DNA of 44,802 bases, taken from positions 1 through 44,802 of the forward strand of contig NZ_JAMGBG010000109.1 in NCBI RefSeq assembly GCF_023516595.1, in the 5' to 3' direction. The position numbers and the translations under genes were made by a program. Of this stretch, positions 31,615 to 40,472 are shown piece after piece (within the stretch, counting starts at the first letter, position 1; each line of letters opens with the position of its first letter). Source of the stretch: Streptomyces neyagawaensis. Lineage in GTDB: Bacteria > Actinomycetota > Actinomycetes > Streptomycetales > Streptomycetaceae. The notes beneath the pieces are model-generated. The model made no database searches, was not told the DNA's origin, and saw only the letters and a list, made by a program, of their open reading frames with translations.

Positions 31615-33915
31615 GTGGCAGCCCTAGCACGTTGGTGCGTCCGGCACCGTCTCGTCGCCGTCCTTCTGTGGCTCCTCGCCTTCGCCGGCACCGCCGCCGG
31701 CGCCGTGGCGGCGGGCGCCGCGTACTCGAACGACTACAAGACGCCCGGCACCGAGTCCAGCCGCGCCACGGAACTCCTGAGCGAAGGCTTCCCCGGCCTG
31801 AGCGGTGACAACGCCACCGTCGTCTGGCACACCGACGACGGCACCGTACGGTCCGCCGCCGTCGAACAGACGATGACCCGGACCCTCGACGAGATCGCCG
31901 GCCTGCCGGGTGTCGCCGCCGTGACCGACCCGTACGACGGGGCGGGCGCCGGCCGGATCAGCCAGGACGGGCACACTGCGTACGCGAGCGTGACCTTCGA
32001 CAAGCCGGCCGGTGACGTGGACAAGGCGCAGGCCGAGGCCGTCGTCGACACCGCCAAGGCCGCCGAGTCGCACGGGCTCCAGGTGGAGCTGGGCGGCGAG
32101 ACGATCGGGCTCACCGAGACCTCCGGGGGCCACCTCGCCGAGATCGTCGGCGTGCTCGTCGCCGCCGTGGTGCTCTTCCTCGCCTTCGGCTCGCTCGCCG
32201 CCAGCGTCCTGCCGATCGCCACCGCCCTGGTCAGCGTCGGCACCGCCTACGCGGGCATCACGCTGCTCGGCCACGTCATGACCGTCGCCGACTTCGCCCC
32301 CATGCTGGGCACCCTCATCGGCCTCGGCGTCGGCATCGACTACGCGCTGTTCATCGTCACCCGGCACCGACGCGGGCTGAAACGCGGACTGCCCGTCGAG
32401 GAGGCCGCGCGGAACGCGGTCGCCACCACCGGGCGGGCCGTGGTGTTCGCGGGTGCCACCGTGTGCATAGCCCTCCTGGGCATGCTGATCCTGCGGCTCG
32501 GCTTCCTCAACGGTGTCGCGATCGCCGCCTCGCTGACCGTGGTCCTCACTGTCGCCGCCTCCGTGACGCTGCTGCCGGCCCTGCTGTCCTTCATCGGCAT
32601 GCGGGCGCTCAGCCGCCGCGAACGCCGCCGACTGGCGGAGCACGGGCCCGAGCCCGAACTGCCCACGGGCTTCGCCGCCCGCTGGTCCGCGTTCGTCGAA
32701 CGGCACCCCAAGAAGCTCGGCGCGATCGCCCTCGTCGTCATGACCCTGCTGGCCCTGCCCACCCTGGGCCTGCGGCTGGGCACCTCCGACCAGGGCAACG
32801 ACCCGAAGGCGACGACCACCCGCGCGGCCTACGACCTCCTCGCCGACGGATTCGGGCCCGGTGTGAACGGCCCGCTCACCCTGGTCACCCAGGTCGACGG
32901 CGCCGCCGACAAGCTGGCCCTCGACAACCTCGACACCACCCTCCGCACCACCGAGGGTGTCTCCGCGGTCACCCCGGTCACCTACAACACCGGCGGCGAC
33001 ACCGCGTACCTCACCGTCGTCCCCGACTCCTCCCCACAGTCCGAGAAAACGAGCGACCTGGTCGAACGGCTGCGCGACGAGGTGCTGCCGCGGGCCGAGA
33101 GCGGTACCTCCCTCGATCTGCACGTCGGCGGGGTGACCGCCGGTTACGACGACTTCGCCGACGTCATCGTCGGCAAGCTCCCGCTGTTCGTGGGTGCCGT
33201 GATCGGCCTCGGCTGTCTGCTGCTCCTGCTCGCCTTCCGGTCGATCGGCATCCCGCTGAAGGCCGCCGCGATGAACGTGGCCGCCGTCGCCGCCGCGTTC
33301 GGCGTGGTCGTCGCGATCTTCCAGTGGGGCTGGGGGAGCGAACTGCTCGGCCTCGGCCGGGCGGGCCCCATCGAGCCCTTCCTGCCGGTGATCATGGTCT
33401 CGGTCCTCTTCGGGCTCTCCATGGACTACCAGGTCTTCCTGGTCAGCCGGATGTACGAGGAGTGGCTGGAGACCGGCGACAACCGGCGCGCGGTCCGTGT
33501 CGGCCTCGCCGAGACCAGCCGGGTGATCAACTCCGCGGCGGTCATCATGATCTCCGTCTTCCTCGCCTTCGTGCTCAGCGGCGACCGGGTGATCGCCATG
33601 TTCGGCATCGCGCTCGCCGCCGCCGTCGCCCTCGACGCGTTCGTCCTCCGCACGCTCCTCGTCCCCGCCCTGATGCACCTGCTCGGCGGCGCCAACTGGT
33701 GGCTGCCCCGCTGGCTCGACCGGCGCATGCCCCGCATCAGCATCGAGCCGCCCGAGTCCCGCGCCGCCCATGAGAGGCTGGCCGCCGCGACGGACGCCGA
33801 GGCGGCGGACGTACTGGCGGGGGACGCCGGAGAGGTACCGGGGCCACGGGCCGCCGACGCGACGGACGTACGGGTGAAGGAGCGACCGCAGGATGTACGC
33901 GATATCCCTGGGTGA
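31615..33915 (+). CDS. MMPL-family (RND-type) membrane transporter
   Basis: The 766-residue protein has the two-fold MMPL layout: helix 1 near residue 12 (LVAVLLWLLAFAGTAAGAVAAG), a large extracytoplasmic loop starting NDYKTPGTESSRA, helices 2-6 with the proton-relay motif GIDYALFIVTRHR, a second loop, and helices 8-12 with SMDYQVFLVSRMYEEW. The C-terminal 50 residues are an Ala/Asp-rich tail. Such proteins export lipids or hydrophobic compounds by proton exchange. GTG 31615 has AGGAG about 8 bases upstream. The 3' end overlaps the next gene by 23 bases. Confidence 0.92.
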   Translation: MAALARWCVRHRLVAVLLWLLAFAGTAAGAVAAGAAYSNDYKTPGTESSRATELLSEGFPGLSGDNATVVWHTDDGTVRSAAVEQTMTRTLDEIAGLPGVAAVTDPYDGAGAGRISQDGHTAYASVTFDKPAGDVDKAQAEAVVDTAKAAESHGLQVELGGETIGLTETSGGHLAEIVGVLVAAVVLFLAFGSLAASVLPIATALVSVGTAYAGITLLGHVMTVADFAPMLGTLIGLGVGIDYALFIVTRHRRGLKRGLPVEEAARNAVATTGRAVVFAGATVCIALLGMLILRLGFLNGVAIAASLTVVLTVAASVTLLPALLSFIGMRALSRRERRRLAEHGPEPELPTGFAARWSAFVERHPKKLGAIALVVMTLLALPTLGLRLGTSDQGNDPKATTTRAAYDLLADGFGPGVNGPLTLVTQVDGAADKLALDNLDTTLRTTEGVSAVTPVTYNTGGDTAYLTVVPDSSPQSEKTSDLVERLRDEVLPRAESGTSLDLHVGGVTAGYDDFADVIVGKLPLFVGAVIGLGCLLLLLAFRSIGIPLKAAAMNVAAVAAAFGVVVAIFQWGWGSELLGLGRAGPIEPFLPVIMVSVLFGLSMDYQVFLVSRMYEEWLETGDNRRAVRVGLAETSRVINSAAVIMISVFLAFVLSGDRVIAMFGIALAAAVALDAFVLRTLLVPALMHLLGGANWWLPRWLDRRMPRISIEPPESRAAHERLAAATDAEAADVLAGDAGEVPGPRAADATDVRVKERPQDVRDIPG

Positions 33916-34468
33916 CGACGGGGCCGAACTGCGCCCGCTGGACCCCTGGCACGCCGAGGAGTTCCTCGCGCACCTGGAGCGGGGGCGGGAGTTCATCAAC
34001 CAGTACGTCCCCTTCGGCTCGACCGCCACGGACGTCCCCTCCGCGCGTGCCGTCCTCCAGCGGTACGCCGACATGCGTGCCGCCGACACGGGCTCCCTGC
34101 ACGGCATCTGGCTCGACGGGAAGCTCGTCGGCGGGGTCCTGTTCCTCAACTTCGACGCCGACAACGCCAACTGCGAGGTCGGCTGCTGGCTCGAACCCGC
34201 CGGCACGGGGCGCGGGCTCGTCACCCGCGCCATGCGCGTCCTCATCGACTGGGCGGTCGATGTCCGCGGCATCCACCGGGTGGAGTGGATCGCCGCCTCC
34301 GGGAACGAACCGAGCCTGAACGTGGCCCGGCGGCTGGGAATGTCGCGGGACGGCGTGCAGCGCGAGCGCTATCCCCACCGGGGGGTCCGGCACGACCTGG
34401 AGATATGGTCCGTCCTGGCGCCCGAGTGGCGCACGGCACGCGCGCGTGGCGTTCACAGGGATCGTTAA
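33893..34468 (+). CDS. GNAT acetyltransferase (RimJ/RimL type)
   Basis: The 191-residue protein has LRPLDPWHAEEFLAHLERG at the N-terminus, the central strand LVGGVLFLNFD, the acetyl-CoA loop GCWLEPAGTGRGLVTRAM (with Gly-Thr-Gly-Arg-Gly), and the C-terminal NEPSLNVARRLGMSRDG typical of protein N-terminal/ribosomal acetyltransferases. The ATG overlaps the MMPL gene and has AAGGAG upstream, so the two are translationally linked. The acceptor is unknown. Confidence 0.9.
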   Translation: MYAISLGDDGAELRPLDPWHAEEFLAHLERGREFINQYVPFGSTATDVPSARAVLQRYADMRAADTGSLHGIWLDGKLVGGVLFLNFDADNANCEVGCWLEPAGTGRGLVTRAMRVLIDWAVDVRGIHRVEWIAASGNEPSLNVARRLGMSRDGVQRERYPHRGVRHDLEIWSVLAPEWRTARARGVHRDR

Positions 34469-34490
34469 GAGACCTCTCAGACAACATTCG

Positions 34491-34496
34491 TACGGT
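34491..34496 (+). promoter_or_regulatory. -10 element of leaderless hypothetical gene
   Basis: TACGGT ends 7 bases before ATG 34504. A weak GCGAGG also precedes the start, so the evidence for leaderless initiation is not exclusive. Confidence 0.45.
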
Positions 34497-34503
34497 GCGA
34501 GGT

Positions 34504-35109
34504 ATGGGAACCAAGACAGTGGACGAGGCCGGAGCCGGGACGGGCACCGAGACGAAGACCGACGAGAAGTCGGTGGACGTGACCAAGCACGACCCCGCGG
34601 CGGAGGCCGAGGAGCGGGACGCCGACCTCGACGAGACCGGCGAGACCGAGGAGACCGGTCAGGCCGGTGACTCCGGTGCGGCGGACGAGAAGCTCTTGCC
34701 GGTCGCCGCCAGGGCACAACCGGGCGTCGGACAGGGCGCCGCGGGCATCGTCGCCGTGGTGCTCGGCCTCGTCTCGCTGACCGGCAGCTGGGTCGGCACC
34801 GTGGCCCAGGCCCGCAACCAGATGTTCGGGCAGCTGGAGACCGCGCAGAACGCCGACGTCGCCACGATGCTCCAGCAGTACTACGGCGACTCGTGGAACG
34901 CCAACGCGCTCGTGTCCGGGATCTTCGCCCTGATCGCGATGCTCGTCGGCGTCGCCGTCCTGGTCCGGCCCGCGTTCGGCGACCCCGACCAGGTGCAGGC
35001 GCCGTGGATCAAGTCGGTCGCGTGGGCCGGTGTCTCGGTCGGCTTCATCGGACTGGTCCTCGCCGCCCTGAAGTACTCCGACATCCTGCTGGGCCTGCCG
35101 AACACCTGA
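34504..35109 (+). CDS. hypothetical membrane protein with acidic N-terminus
   Basis: The 201-residue protein has an unstructured acidic/Thr-rich head of about 65 residues (EAEERDADLDETGETEETG), then three hydrophobic helices: GIVAVVLGLVSLTGSWVG, VSGIFALIAMLVGVAVLV and VAWAGVSVGFIGLVLAAL. A soluble loop with QMFGQLETAQNADVATML lies between the first two. I do not recognise the family. It follows the GNAT gene by 35 bases but has its own promoter-like -10. Confidence 0.75.
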   Translation: MGTKTVDEAGAGTGTETKTDEKSVDVTKHDPAAEAEERDADLDETGETEETGQAGDSGAADEKLLPVAARAQPGVGQGAAGIVAVVLGLVSLTGSWVGTVAQARNQMFGQLETAQNADVATMLQQYYGDSWNANALVSGIFALIAMLVGVAVLVRPAFGDPDQVQAPWIKSVAWAGVSVGFIGLVLAALKYSDILLGLPNT

Positions 35110-35136
35110 CGTACCCGCCCGAAGAGGGCGGCATCC

Positions 35137-35190
35137 TGAGGGGCCTTAGACCCGTCGTGGGGATCCTTACGACGGACCTGAGGCCCCTCA
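35137..35190 (+). terminator. two-tier hairpin downstream of hypothetical membrane gene
   Basis: TGAGGGGCCT (35137-35146) pairs with AGGCCCCTCA (35181-35190), and CGTCGT (35153-35158) pairs with ACGACG (35169-35174) inside. A competing partner for the left arm, TCTAAGGCCC at 35208-35217, pairs with GGGCCTTAGA at 35141-35150. It starts 28 bases after the stop. Confidence 0.6.
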
Positions 35191-35326
35191 CCCGTTCCGG
35201 GCGCCGATCTAAGGCCCCCGGCCCGGCGAAGATGCGGAACTCTCCCGATGTGGCGGACCCACCTCGGAGACGAAGGTTGAGGCATCGCACCAAGCGAACC
35301 CGACCGACTCTCATGAGGGGCACGAC

Positions 35327-35545
35327 ATGTTCGAGTACGAGCAGCGGATCCGCACCGAGGAACTGATCCGTGACGCGGAGACCTACCGCAGGGCGCGCGA
35401 CGCCCGCCGCGCCGGCCGCGAGGCCGCACGCGACGCCCGGACGACACGGAGATCCGCGTCCCGGCCGGGCCCCGAGGAAGCCGAGATCGAGGACCACGGC
35501 ACGCGCCACCGCGCACGCCGGTTCCGGCTGCCGCGCACCGCGTGA
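35327..35545 (+). CDS. small highly charged hypothetical protein
   Basis: The 72-residue protein is rich in Arg, Glu and Ala, with a helix-forming stretch EQRIRTEELIRDAETYRRAR that could make a short coiled coil, and a basic C-terminus. ATG 35327 has GAGGGG upstream. Its TGA overlaps the GTG of the large regulator gene by four bases, which suggests translational coupling. I do not recognise a family; high GC3 supports coding. Confidence 0.65.
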   Translation: MFEYEQRIRTEELIRDAETYRRARDARRAGREAARDARTTRRSASRPGPEEAEIEDHGTRHRARRFRLPRTA

Positions 35546-38500
35546 GCCGCGGACCCCGGACGCCCGGCACCGAACCCCGCGAGGTGCGGATATTCGGTGC
35601 CGGAGCGCCGGACACGCGTGCGATGCTCGGCGGTGTGGAGACCAGGTCCGTCAGTCCGGTGTTCGTCGGCCGCGCCGAGGAGTTGGAGGTGCTGCGCGAC
35701 GCCCTCGCCCGCGCCGCCGGCCATGCCTCACGCACACCCAGGAGCGGGGGTGGGGGAGCGGGCGAACCGCAGGCACTGCTGCTGTGCGGCGAGGCCGGCG
35801 TCGGCAAGACCCGGCTGGTGGAGGAGTTCGCCACCGAGGCGGCACGCGGGGGCGCGGTCGTCGCGCTCGGCGGCTGCGTCGAGATCGGCGCCGACGGACT
35901 GCCCTACGCGCCCTTCTCCACCGCCCTGCGCGCCCTGCACCGCCGACTCCCCGCCGAACTGATCTCCGCGGCCGCCGGCCAGGAACCCGAACTGGCCCGC
36001 CTGCTGCCCGAACTGGGGGAGACACCCCCCACCCGGCACGACGAGGAGGGCACCGCCCGCCTCTTCGAGCTCACCGCCCGCCTCCTGGAACGCCTCGCCG
36101 CCGACCGCACCGTCGTCCTCGTCCTGGAGGACCTGCACTGGGCCGACGCCTCCACCCGCCACCTCCTCGCCTACCTGCTGCGCACCCTGCGCACCGGCCG
36201 CCTCGTCGTCCTCGCCACCTACCGCTCCGACGACATCCACCGCCGTCACCCCCTGCGCCCCCTCCTCGCCGAACTCGACCGCCTCCGCACGGTCCGCCGC
36301 ATCGAACTGCGCCGCTTCAACCGAGCCGAGGTCGGCCACCAGCTCACCGGGATCCTCGCCGCCGAACCCGACCAGGCCCAGGCCGACGAGATCTTCGAAC
36401 GCTCCGACGGCAACGCCTTCTTCGTCGAGGAACTCGCCGTGGCCGCGCACGACGGTGGCTGCGCCTCCCTCACCGACTCCCTGCGGGACCTCCTCCTCGT
36501 CCGCGTCGAACGGCTTCCCGAGGACGCCCAGCGGGTCGCCCGCATCGTCGCCGAGGGCGGCTCCACCGTGGAGTACGCCCTGCTCGCGGCCGTCGCCGGA
36601 CTCCCCGAGGACGACCTCATCGAGGCCCTGCGCGCAGCCGTCGGCGCCAACATCCTGCTCGCCGCGCCCGGCGGCGACGGCTACCGCTTCCGCCACTCCC
36701 TCGTCCGCGAGGCCGTCAGCGACGACCTCCTCCCCGGTGAACGCTCCCGCCTCAACCGCCGCTTCGCCGAAGCCCTGGAGGCCGACCCGACGCTCGTCCC
36801 CGCCGACGGGCGCGCCACCCGCCTGGCCACCTACTGGTACCACGCCCATGACGCGGCCAAGGCCCTGCCCGCCGTCCTCGACGCCGCCGTCGAGGCCCGC
36901 TCCCGCCACGCCCACTCAGAGCAACTGCGGCTCCTGGAGCGGGCCATGGAGCTGTGGGACGCCGCCCCCGACACCGTGCGCTCCGCGCTGCGCCCCATCG
37001 ACTACACCGAGGTCTACCCGCCCTGCGGCTGCGACCCCGCCACCACCCCCCTGCGCTACCTCGACCTCATGGCAGAGGCGGCCGTCGCCGGCCGGCTCTG
37101 CGGCGAGCGGGAACGGGCCATGCGCATCACCCGGCGGGCTCTGGACCTGCTGGCGGACGGGGGAGACCCGGCGCGCACCGCCTGGTTCTGGGTGCAGCGC
37201 TCCCTGCTGACCGAGGGCCTCTCCCGGGGCGACGGCTGGAAGGAACTCGCCACCGCCCAGGACCTCATGCGTGGTCTGCCCCCGTCGGAGATGCACGCCG
37301 AGGTGCTCTCCCGCGTGGCCGGCTGGGCCATGCTCCACGCCCCCGGCCCCGACGCCCTTTCCGACGCCCAGCGCGCCGTCGAGTACGCCCGCATGGTGGG
37401 CGCCGAGGACATCGAACTCAACGCCCGCCTCACCCTCGGTGGCCTGATGGTCGACGCGGGCGACATCGACGCGGGCATCGCCGAGATGGAAGCGGTACGC
37501 CGCCGGGTCCTCGAACGCGGCCCCGCCGCCGTCGTGGGCCGCAGCCATGTCAACCTGCCCTCCGGCCTGGAGAGCGTCGGCCGCTCCCGCGACGCCGTCC
37601 GCATCCTGCGCGAGGGACTCGACCTCACCCGGCGGATGGGCCTGTCGGACTCCGAGGCGTGGGTGTGGGGCAACCTCGCCGAGTCGCTCCTCTCCCTCGG
37701 CCAGTGGGACGAGGCAGTCGACGCCGCGACCAGGTCACGGGACATCGGCCCGAGCGCCAAGCGACTCGGCGGCAGCGCCCTCTCCGTCGCCGCCATCGCC
37801 CTCGCCCGCGGTGACATAGCCGAGGCCCGGCGCCAGCACTCCGCCGCGCACGGCCACTTCGGCACCCACAACCCCATGCCGCAGAACAACCTGCCGCTCT
37901 CCCTCCTCACCATCGGTATCGCCGCCGCCGAGGGCCGCCTCCTCGACGCCCGCGCCGAACTCACCCGCGTCCTCGACGCCGGCTTCCCCACCGGCACCCA
38001 GCGGTACGCCTGGCCGCTGCTGCTCACCGCCGCCGTCGCCGAGGCCGACGCCCGGGGGCTGCCCACCGCCGACCAGGGCCGCCCCGAAGTCCTCGCCCGG
38101 ATCCTCGCGGCGGTCAAGAAGCTCACCACCGGAGCACCGGTCTGGCTCGCCCACGACCAGTGGGTACGCGCCGAACTCCGGCGTGCCGAGGGCCTGATGA
38201 CCCCCGACACCTGGTCCGAGGTCGTCACCGCCTTCGAGCCCCTCGAACGCCCCTACGACCTCGCCCGTGTCCGGCACCGGCTCGCCGAGGCCCTGCTGGC
38301 GGACGGCGCCGACGACGAGGCCCGACACCGGGCGACGGAACTGCTGCGGTTGTCCGCCGCCGTCGCCGACCATCTCGGCGCCCGCCCGCTCACCGAGAGC
38401 GTCGCCCTCCTCGCCCGGCGTGCCCGCCTGCCCCTCGGCCATACCGCCGAGCCCGCGCTCGCACCGGCCGACCCCGTCGCCGCCCTCGGCCTCACCGGAC

Positions 38501-38709
38501 GTGAGCACGACGTCCTGCGCCTGGTCGCCGCGGGCCGCACCAACCGCCAGATCGCCGAGGAACTCTTCATCTCCCCGAAGACGGCCAGCGTCCACGTCTC
38601 CAACATCCTCGCCAAGCTGAGCGTCGCAGGCCGCGGCGAGGCGGCGGCCCTGGCCCATCGGCTGGGGCTGTTCCCGGAAGGGGTGGGGGCGGGGCCGACA
38701 CCGAGGTGA
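35542..38709 (+). CDS. LuxR-family large ATP-binding transcription regulator (LAL)
   Basis: The 1055-residue regulator has an N-terminal AAA/NTPase domain with Walker A GEAGVGKTR at residues 83-91 and Walker B VVLVLEDLHWADAS, a long middle of helical TPR-like repeats, and a C-terminal LuxR helix-turn-helix (about 990-1045: LTGREHDVLRLVAAGRTNRQ then IAEELFISPKTASVHVSNI). This is the MalT/LAL layout common in streptomycetes, usually an activator switched by a ligand. GTG 35542 overlaps the preceding small gene; ATG 35623 is an alternative start 27 codons in. No biosynthetic cluster is next to it, so the target is unknown. Confidence 0.9.
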   Translation: MSRGPRTPGTEPREVRIFGAGAPDTRAMLGGVETRSVSPVFVGRAEELEVLRDALARAAGHASRTPRSGGGGAGEPQALLLCGEAGVGKTRLVEEFATEAARGGAVVALGGCVEIGADGLPYAPFSTALRALHRRLPAELISAAAGQEPELARLLPELGETPPTRHDEEGTARLFELTARLLERLAADRTVVLVLEDLHWADASTRHLLAYLLRTLRTGRLVVLATYRSDDIHRRHPLRPLLAELDRLRTVRRIELRRFNRAEVGHQLTGILAAEPDQAQADEIFERSDGNAFFVEELAVAAHDGGCASLTDSLRDLLLVRVERLPEDAQRVARIVAEGGSTVEYALLAAVAGLPEDDLIEALRAAVGANILLAAPGGDGYRFRHSLVREAVSDDLLPGERSRLNRRFAEALEADPTLVPADGRATRLATYWYHAHDAAKALPAVLDAAVEARSRHAHSEQLRLLERAMELWDAAPDTVRSALRPIDYTEVYPPCGCDPATTPLRYLDLMAEAAVAGRLCGERERAMRITRRALDLLADGGDPARTAWFWVQRSLLTEGLSRGDGWKELATAQDLMRGLPPSEMHAEVLSRVAGWAMLHAPGPDALSDAQRAVEYARMVGAEDIELNARLTLGGLMVDAGDIDAGIAEMEAVRRRVLERGPAAVVGRSHVNLPSGLESVGRSRDAVRILREGLDLTRRMGLSDSEAWVWGNLAESLLSLGQWDEAVDAATRSRDIGPSAKRLGGSALSVAAIALARGDIAEARRQHSAAHGHFGTHNPMPQNNLPLSLLTIGIAAAEGRLLDARAELTRVLDAGFPTGTQRYAWPLLLTAAVAEADARGLPTADQGRPEVLARILAAVKKLTTGAPVWLAHDQWVRAELRRAEGLMTPDTWSEVVTAFEPLERPYDLARVRHRLAEALLADGADDEARHRATELLRLSAAVADHLGARPLTESVALLARRARLPLGHTAEPALAPADPVAALGLTGREHDVLRLVAAGRTNRQIAEELFISPKTASVHVSNILAKLSVAGRGEAAALAHRLGLFPEGVGAGPTPR

Positions 38710-38820
38710 CCGGGTGCGGGGCGGGGTCCGGACCGGGGTGACCGGGGGCGGGGTCCGGACGGGGGTGACCGGGTGCGGGGCGGGGTCCGGACCGGGGTGA
38801 CCGGGTGCAGGGCAGGTCGG
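38706..38820. repeat. GC-rich tandem repeat after the LuxR gene
   Basis: The unit beginning GTGACCGGGTGCGGGGCGGG and ending GTCCGGACCGGG occurs identically over 32 bases at 38706-38737 and 38765-38796, with a 27-base shortened unit between (38738-38764) and a partial one after. Each unit contains the palindrome GGTCCGGACC or a close variant. It separates two converging genes; the first unit overlaps the LuxR stop codon. Confidence 0.85.
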
Positions 38821-38846
38821 GATCACCGGGGCGGGGCAGGGGTCGG

Positions 38847-40013
38847 CTACTTCACCTGCAGTTCCAGGATCTTGTCGTCGCCCTTCTCCGGGGAGCCCCG
38901 GCCGTCCGTCTCGCTGGTGGTCAGCCAGAGTTTGTCGCCGCCGGCGGAGACGACCGTGCGCAGGCGGCCGTACTCGCCCTCCAGGAAGGGCTGGGGGTCG
39001 GCCGAGACCTTGGTGCCCCGCAGGGGGATGCGCCACAGACGCTGACCCTTCAGGCCCGCCATCCACACGGAGCCCTCCGCTATCGCGATGCCGCTCGGGG
39101 AGGCGTCGTCCACGCTCCACACGGCCACCGGGTCGATAAAGCCGGGCTTGCCCTCCTTGCCCTCCACCTCCGGCCAGCCGTAGTTCCCGCCCGGGCGGAT
39201 CTGGTTCAGCTCGTCCCAGGTGTTCTGGCCGAATTCCGACGCCCACAGGCGCTGCTTGCTGTCCCAGGCGAGGCCCTGGACGTTGCGGTGGCCGTAGGAA
39301 TACACCAGGGAGTTCTCGAAGGGGTTGCCCGGGGCGGGCTCGCCTTCCGGGGTCATCCGGAGGATCTTGCCGCCGAGGGACTTCTTGTCCTGCGCCAGGG
39401 GGCCCTCGTAGCGCTCGCCCGTGCTGGCGTACAGCATCTGGTCGGGGCCGAAGGCGATACGGCCGCCGTTGTGGTTGGTGCCCTTGGGGATGCCGCGGAG
39501 GATCGTGTCGGGGGCGCCGAGCTGCTCGCCCTCGGGTTTCTGGGGGTCGTACAGCATGCGGACGATGCGGTTGTCGGACTCCGAGGTGAAGTAGGCGTAG
39601 ATCATGTGGTCGGAGGCGTAGTCGGGGGAGACGGCGAGGCCGAGGAGGCCGCCCTCGCCGGCCGCGGCCACGCCGGGGACCTCGCCGAGCTCCGTCTTCT
39701 TGCCCGACTCGGTGTCGATTCTGGTGATCGTGCCCTGGTCGCGGGAGGACACGAGGAGGCCGCCCTCGGGGAGGGGGGCCAGGCCCCAGGGGGTGTCCAG
39801 GTCCTCGGCGACGGTGCGGACCACTTCGACGGAGCCCTTGGCGGGGGGTGCGGGTTCTTTCGGGGTGCCCTTGGAGGGGGAGGTGGAAGGGGTGGAGGTG
39901 GTGGGGGAGCTGGTGGGGGTGGTCGGCTGCGGTCCGTCGTCGGAGGAACAGCCGGCCGTCAGCAGGAGCGCGGATACGGCCAAGGTGGCCGTCACCGCTC
40001 GACGTTGCACCAT
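38847..40013 (-). CDS. lipoprotein PQQ-dependent sugar (glucose/sorbosone) dehydrogenase family protein
   Basis: The 388-residue protein has a lipoprotein signal peptide with lipobox LLTAGC, a Thr/Ser/Pro-rich linker, and a six-bladed GSDH-type propeller: DTPWGLAPLPEGGLLVSSRD, LLGLAVSPDYASDHMIYAYF, NHNGGRIAFGPDQMLYASTG, SYGHRNVQGLAWD and GGNYGWPEV. These are the blades that hold PQQ and calcium in soluble aldose dehydrogenases. The actual substrate is unknown. ATG 40013 is preferred over GTG 40016 because GAAGGGA is better spaced for it. Confidence 0.9.
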   Translation of the reverse strand: MVQRRAVTATLAVSALLLTAGCSSDDGPQPTTPTSSPTTSTPSTSPSKGTPKEPAPPAKGSVEVVRTVAEDLDTPWGLAPLPEGGLLVSSRDQGTITRIDTESGKKTELGEVPGVAAAGEGGLLGLAVSPDYASDHMIYAYFTSESDNRIVRMLYDPQKPEGEQLGAPDTILRGIPKGTNHNGGRIAFGPDQMLYASTGERYEGPLAQDKKSLGGKILRMTPEGEPAPGNPFENSLVYSYGHRNVQGLAWDSKQRLWASEFGQNTWDELNQIRPGGNYGWPEVEGKEGKPGFIDPVAVWSVDDASPSGIAIAEGSVWMAGLKGQRLWRIPLRGTKVSADPQPFLEGEYGRLRTVVSAGGDKLWLTTSETDGRGSPEKGDDKILELQVK

Positions 40014-40147
40014 CACGATCCCTTCGACGCGGAGCTTCTACTTTTCTTACACCGCGAGTGCCCTGCGGGTTCCACCTCCGGCCGATCAAGATGCTTTTTC
40101 CGTTGCCGGGCCGGGTTTTCTCGCCCCCTCCGCCCCTACCCGTCCCT

Positions 40148-40180
40148 CCCCCAGGCTCTCGGCTTCGCTCGAGCAGGGGG
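40148..40180. repeat. short palindromic repeat (second family)
   Basis: CCCCC-AG-GCTC (40148-40158) pairs with GAGC-A-GGGGG (40171-40180) around TCGGCTTCGCTC. The same word order is found on the minus strand at 1889-1932 next to gcvT. Confidence 0.6.
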
Positions 40181-40254
40181 ACCCCCATCCAGGGGCTGCC
40201 GCCCCTTCGACCCCGCGTCGGCGCCTTCCAGCTCGGGGGTGCGTGTGGTTCTGG

Positions 40255-40284
40255 CGGGTGCGGGTGCGGGTGCGGGTGCGGGTG
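40255..40284. repeat. CGGGTG hexamer array, G-quadruplex-like
   Basis: CGGGTG is repeated five times without interruption, giving five GGG runs separated by TGC. This spacing meets the usual G-quadruplex rule (at least four G3 runs with loops of 1-7). It lies between the dehydrogenase gene start and the aldo/keto reductase end. Confidence 0.85.
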
Positions 40285-40294
40285 CGTTGTGGTT

Positions 40295-40339
40295 TGTCGC
40301 GCAGTTCCCGCGCCCCTGAAGGGGCCTGCGGCCCTTCAG
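40295..40339. repeat. large palindromic repeat, shortened copy C
   Basis: TGTCGCGCAGTTCCCGCGCC matches the left arm of copies A and B with one C missing, followed directly by a small hairpin CTGAAGGG (40316-40323) / CCCTTCAG (40332-40339). The long right arm is absent. Confidence 0.75.
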
Positions 40340-40366
40340 CCGCCGAGCCCCCACCTACCGAGCCCG

Positions 40367-40425
40367 CATCCACCACGCCTCATCCACCACGCCCTCATCC
40401 ACCACGCCCTCATCCACCACACGCT
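40367..40425. repeat. 15-base tandem repeat, four units
   Basis: Units of CATCCACCACGCCCT lie at 40367, 40381, 40396 and 40411; the first is one base short and the last ends ACGCT. CACCTACCGAG flanks the array on both sides (40352-40362 and 40426-40436). It is non-coding, upstream of the end of the aldo/keto reductase gene. Confidence 0.85.
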
Positions 40426-40472
40426 CACCTACCGAGTCCCCCACCGCGCCCCCGCCACGTGCCCCCCGGTTC

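Noticed and set aside
31624..34272. 882-residue minus-strand open frame opposite the MMPL gene
   Set aside because: The plus strand encodes a clear MMPL protein with correct motifs. Long antisense frames are expected at this GC content.
37735..40188. 817-residue minus-strand frame across the LuxR gene and the sugar dehydrogenase
   Set aside because: It is out of frame with the dehydrogenase, antisense to the regulator, and translates the tandem repeats into Pro/Thr runs.
40367..40425. Four-unit tandem repeat considered as CRISPR
   Set aside because: The units are directly adjacent without unique spacers and are only 15 bases long.
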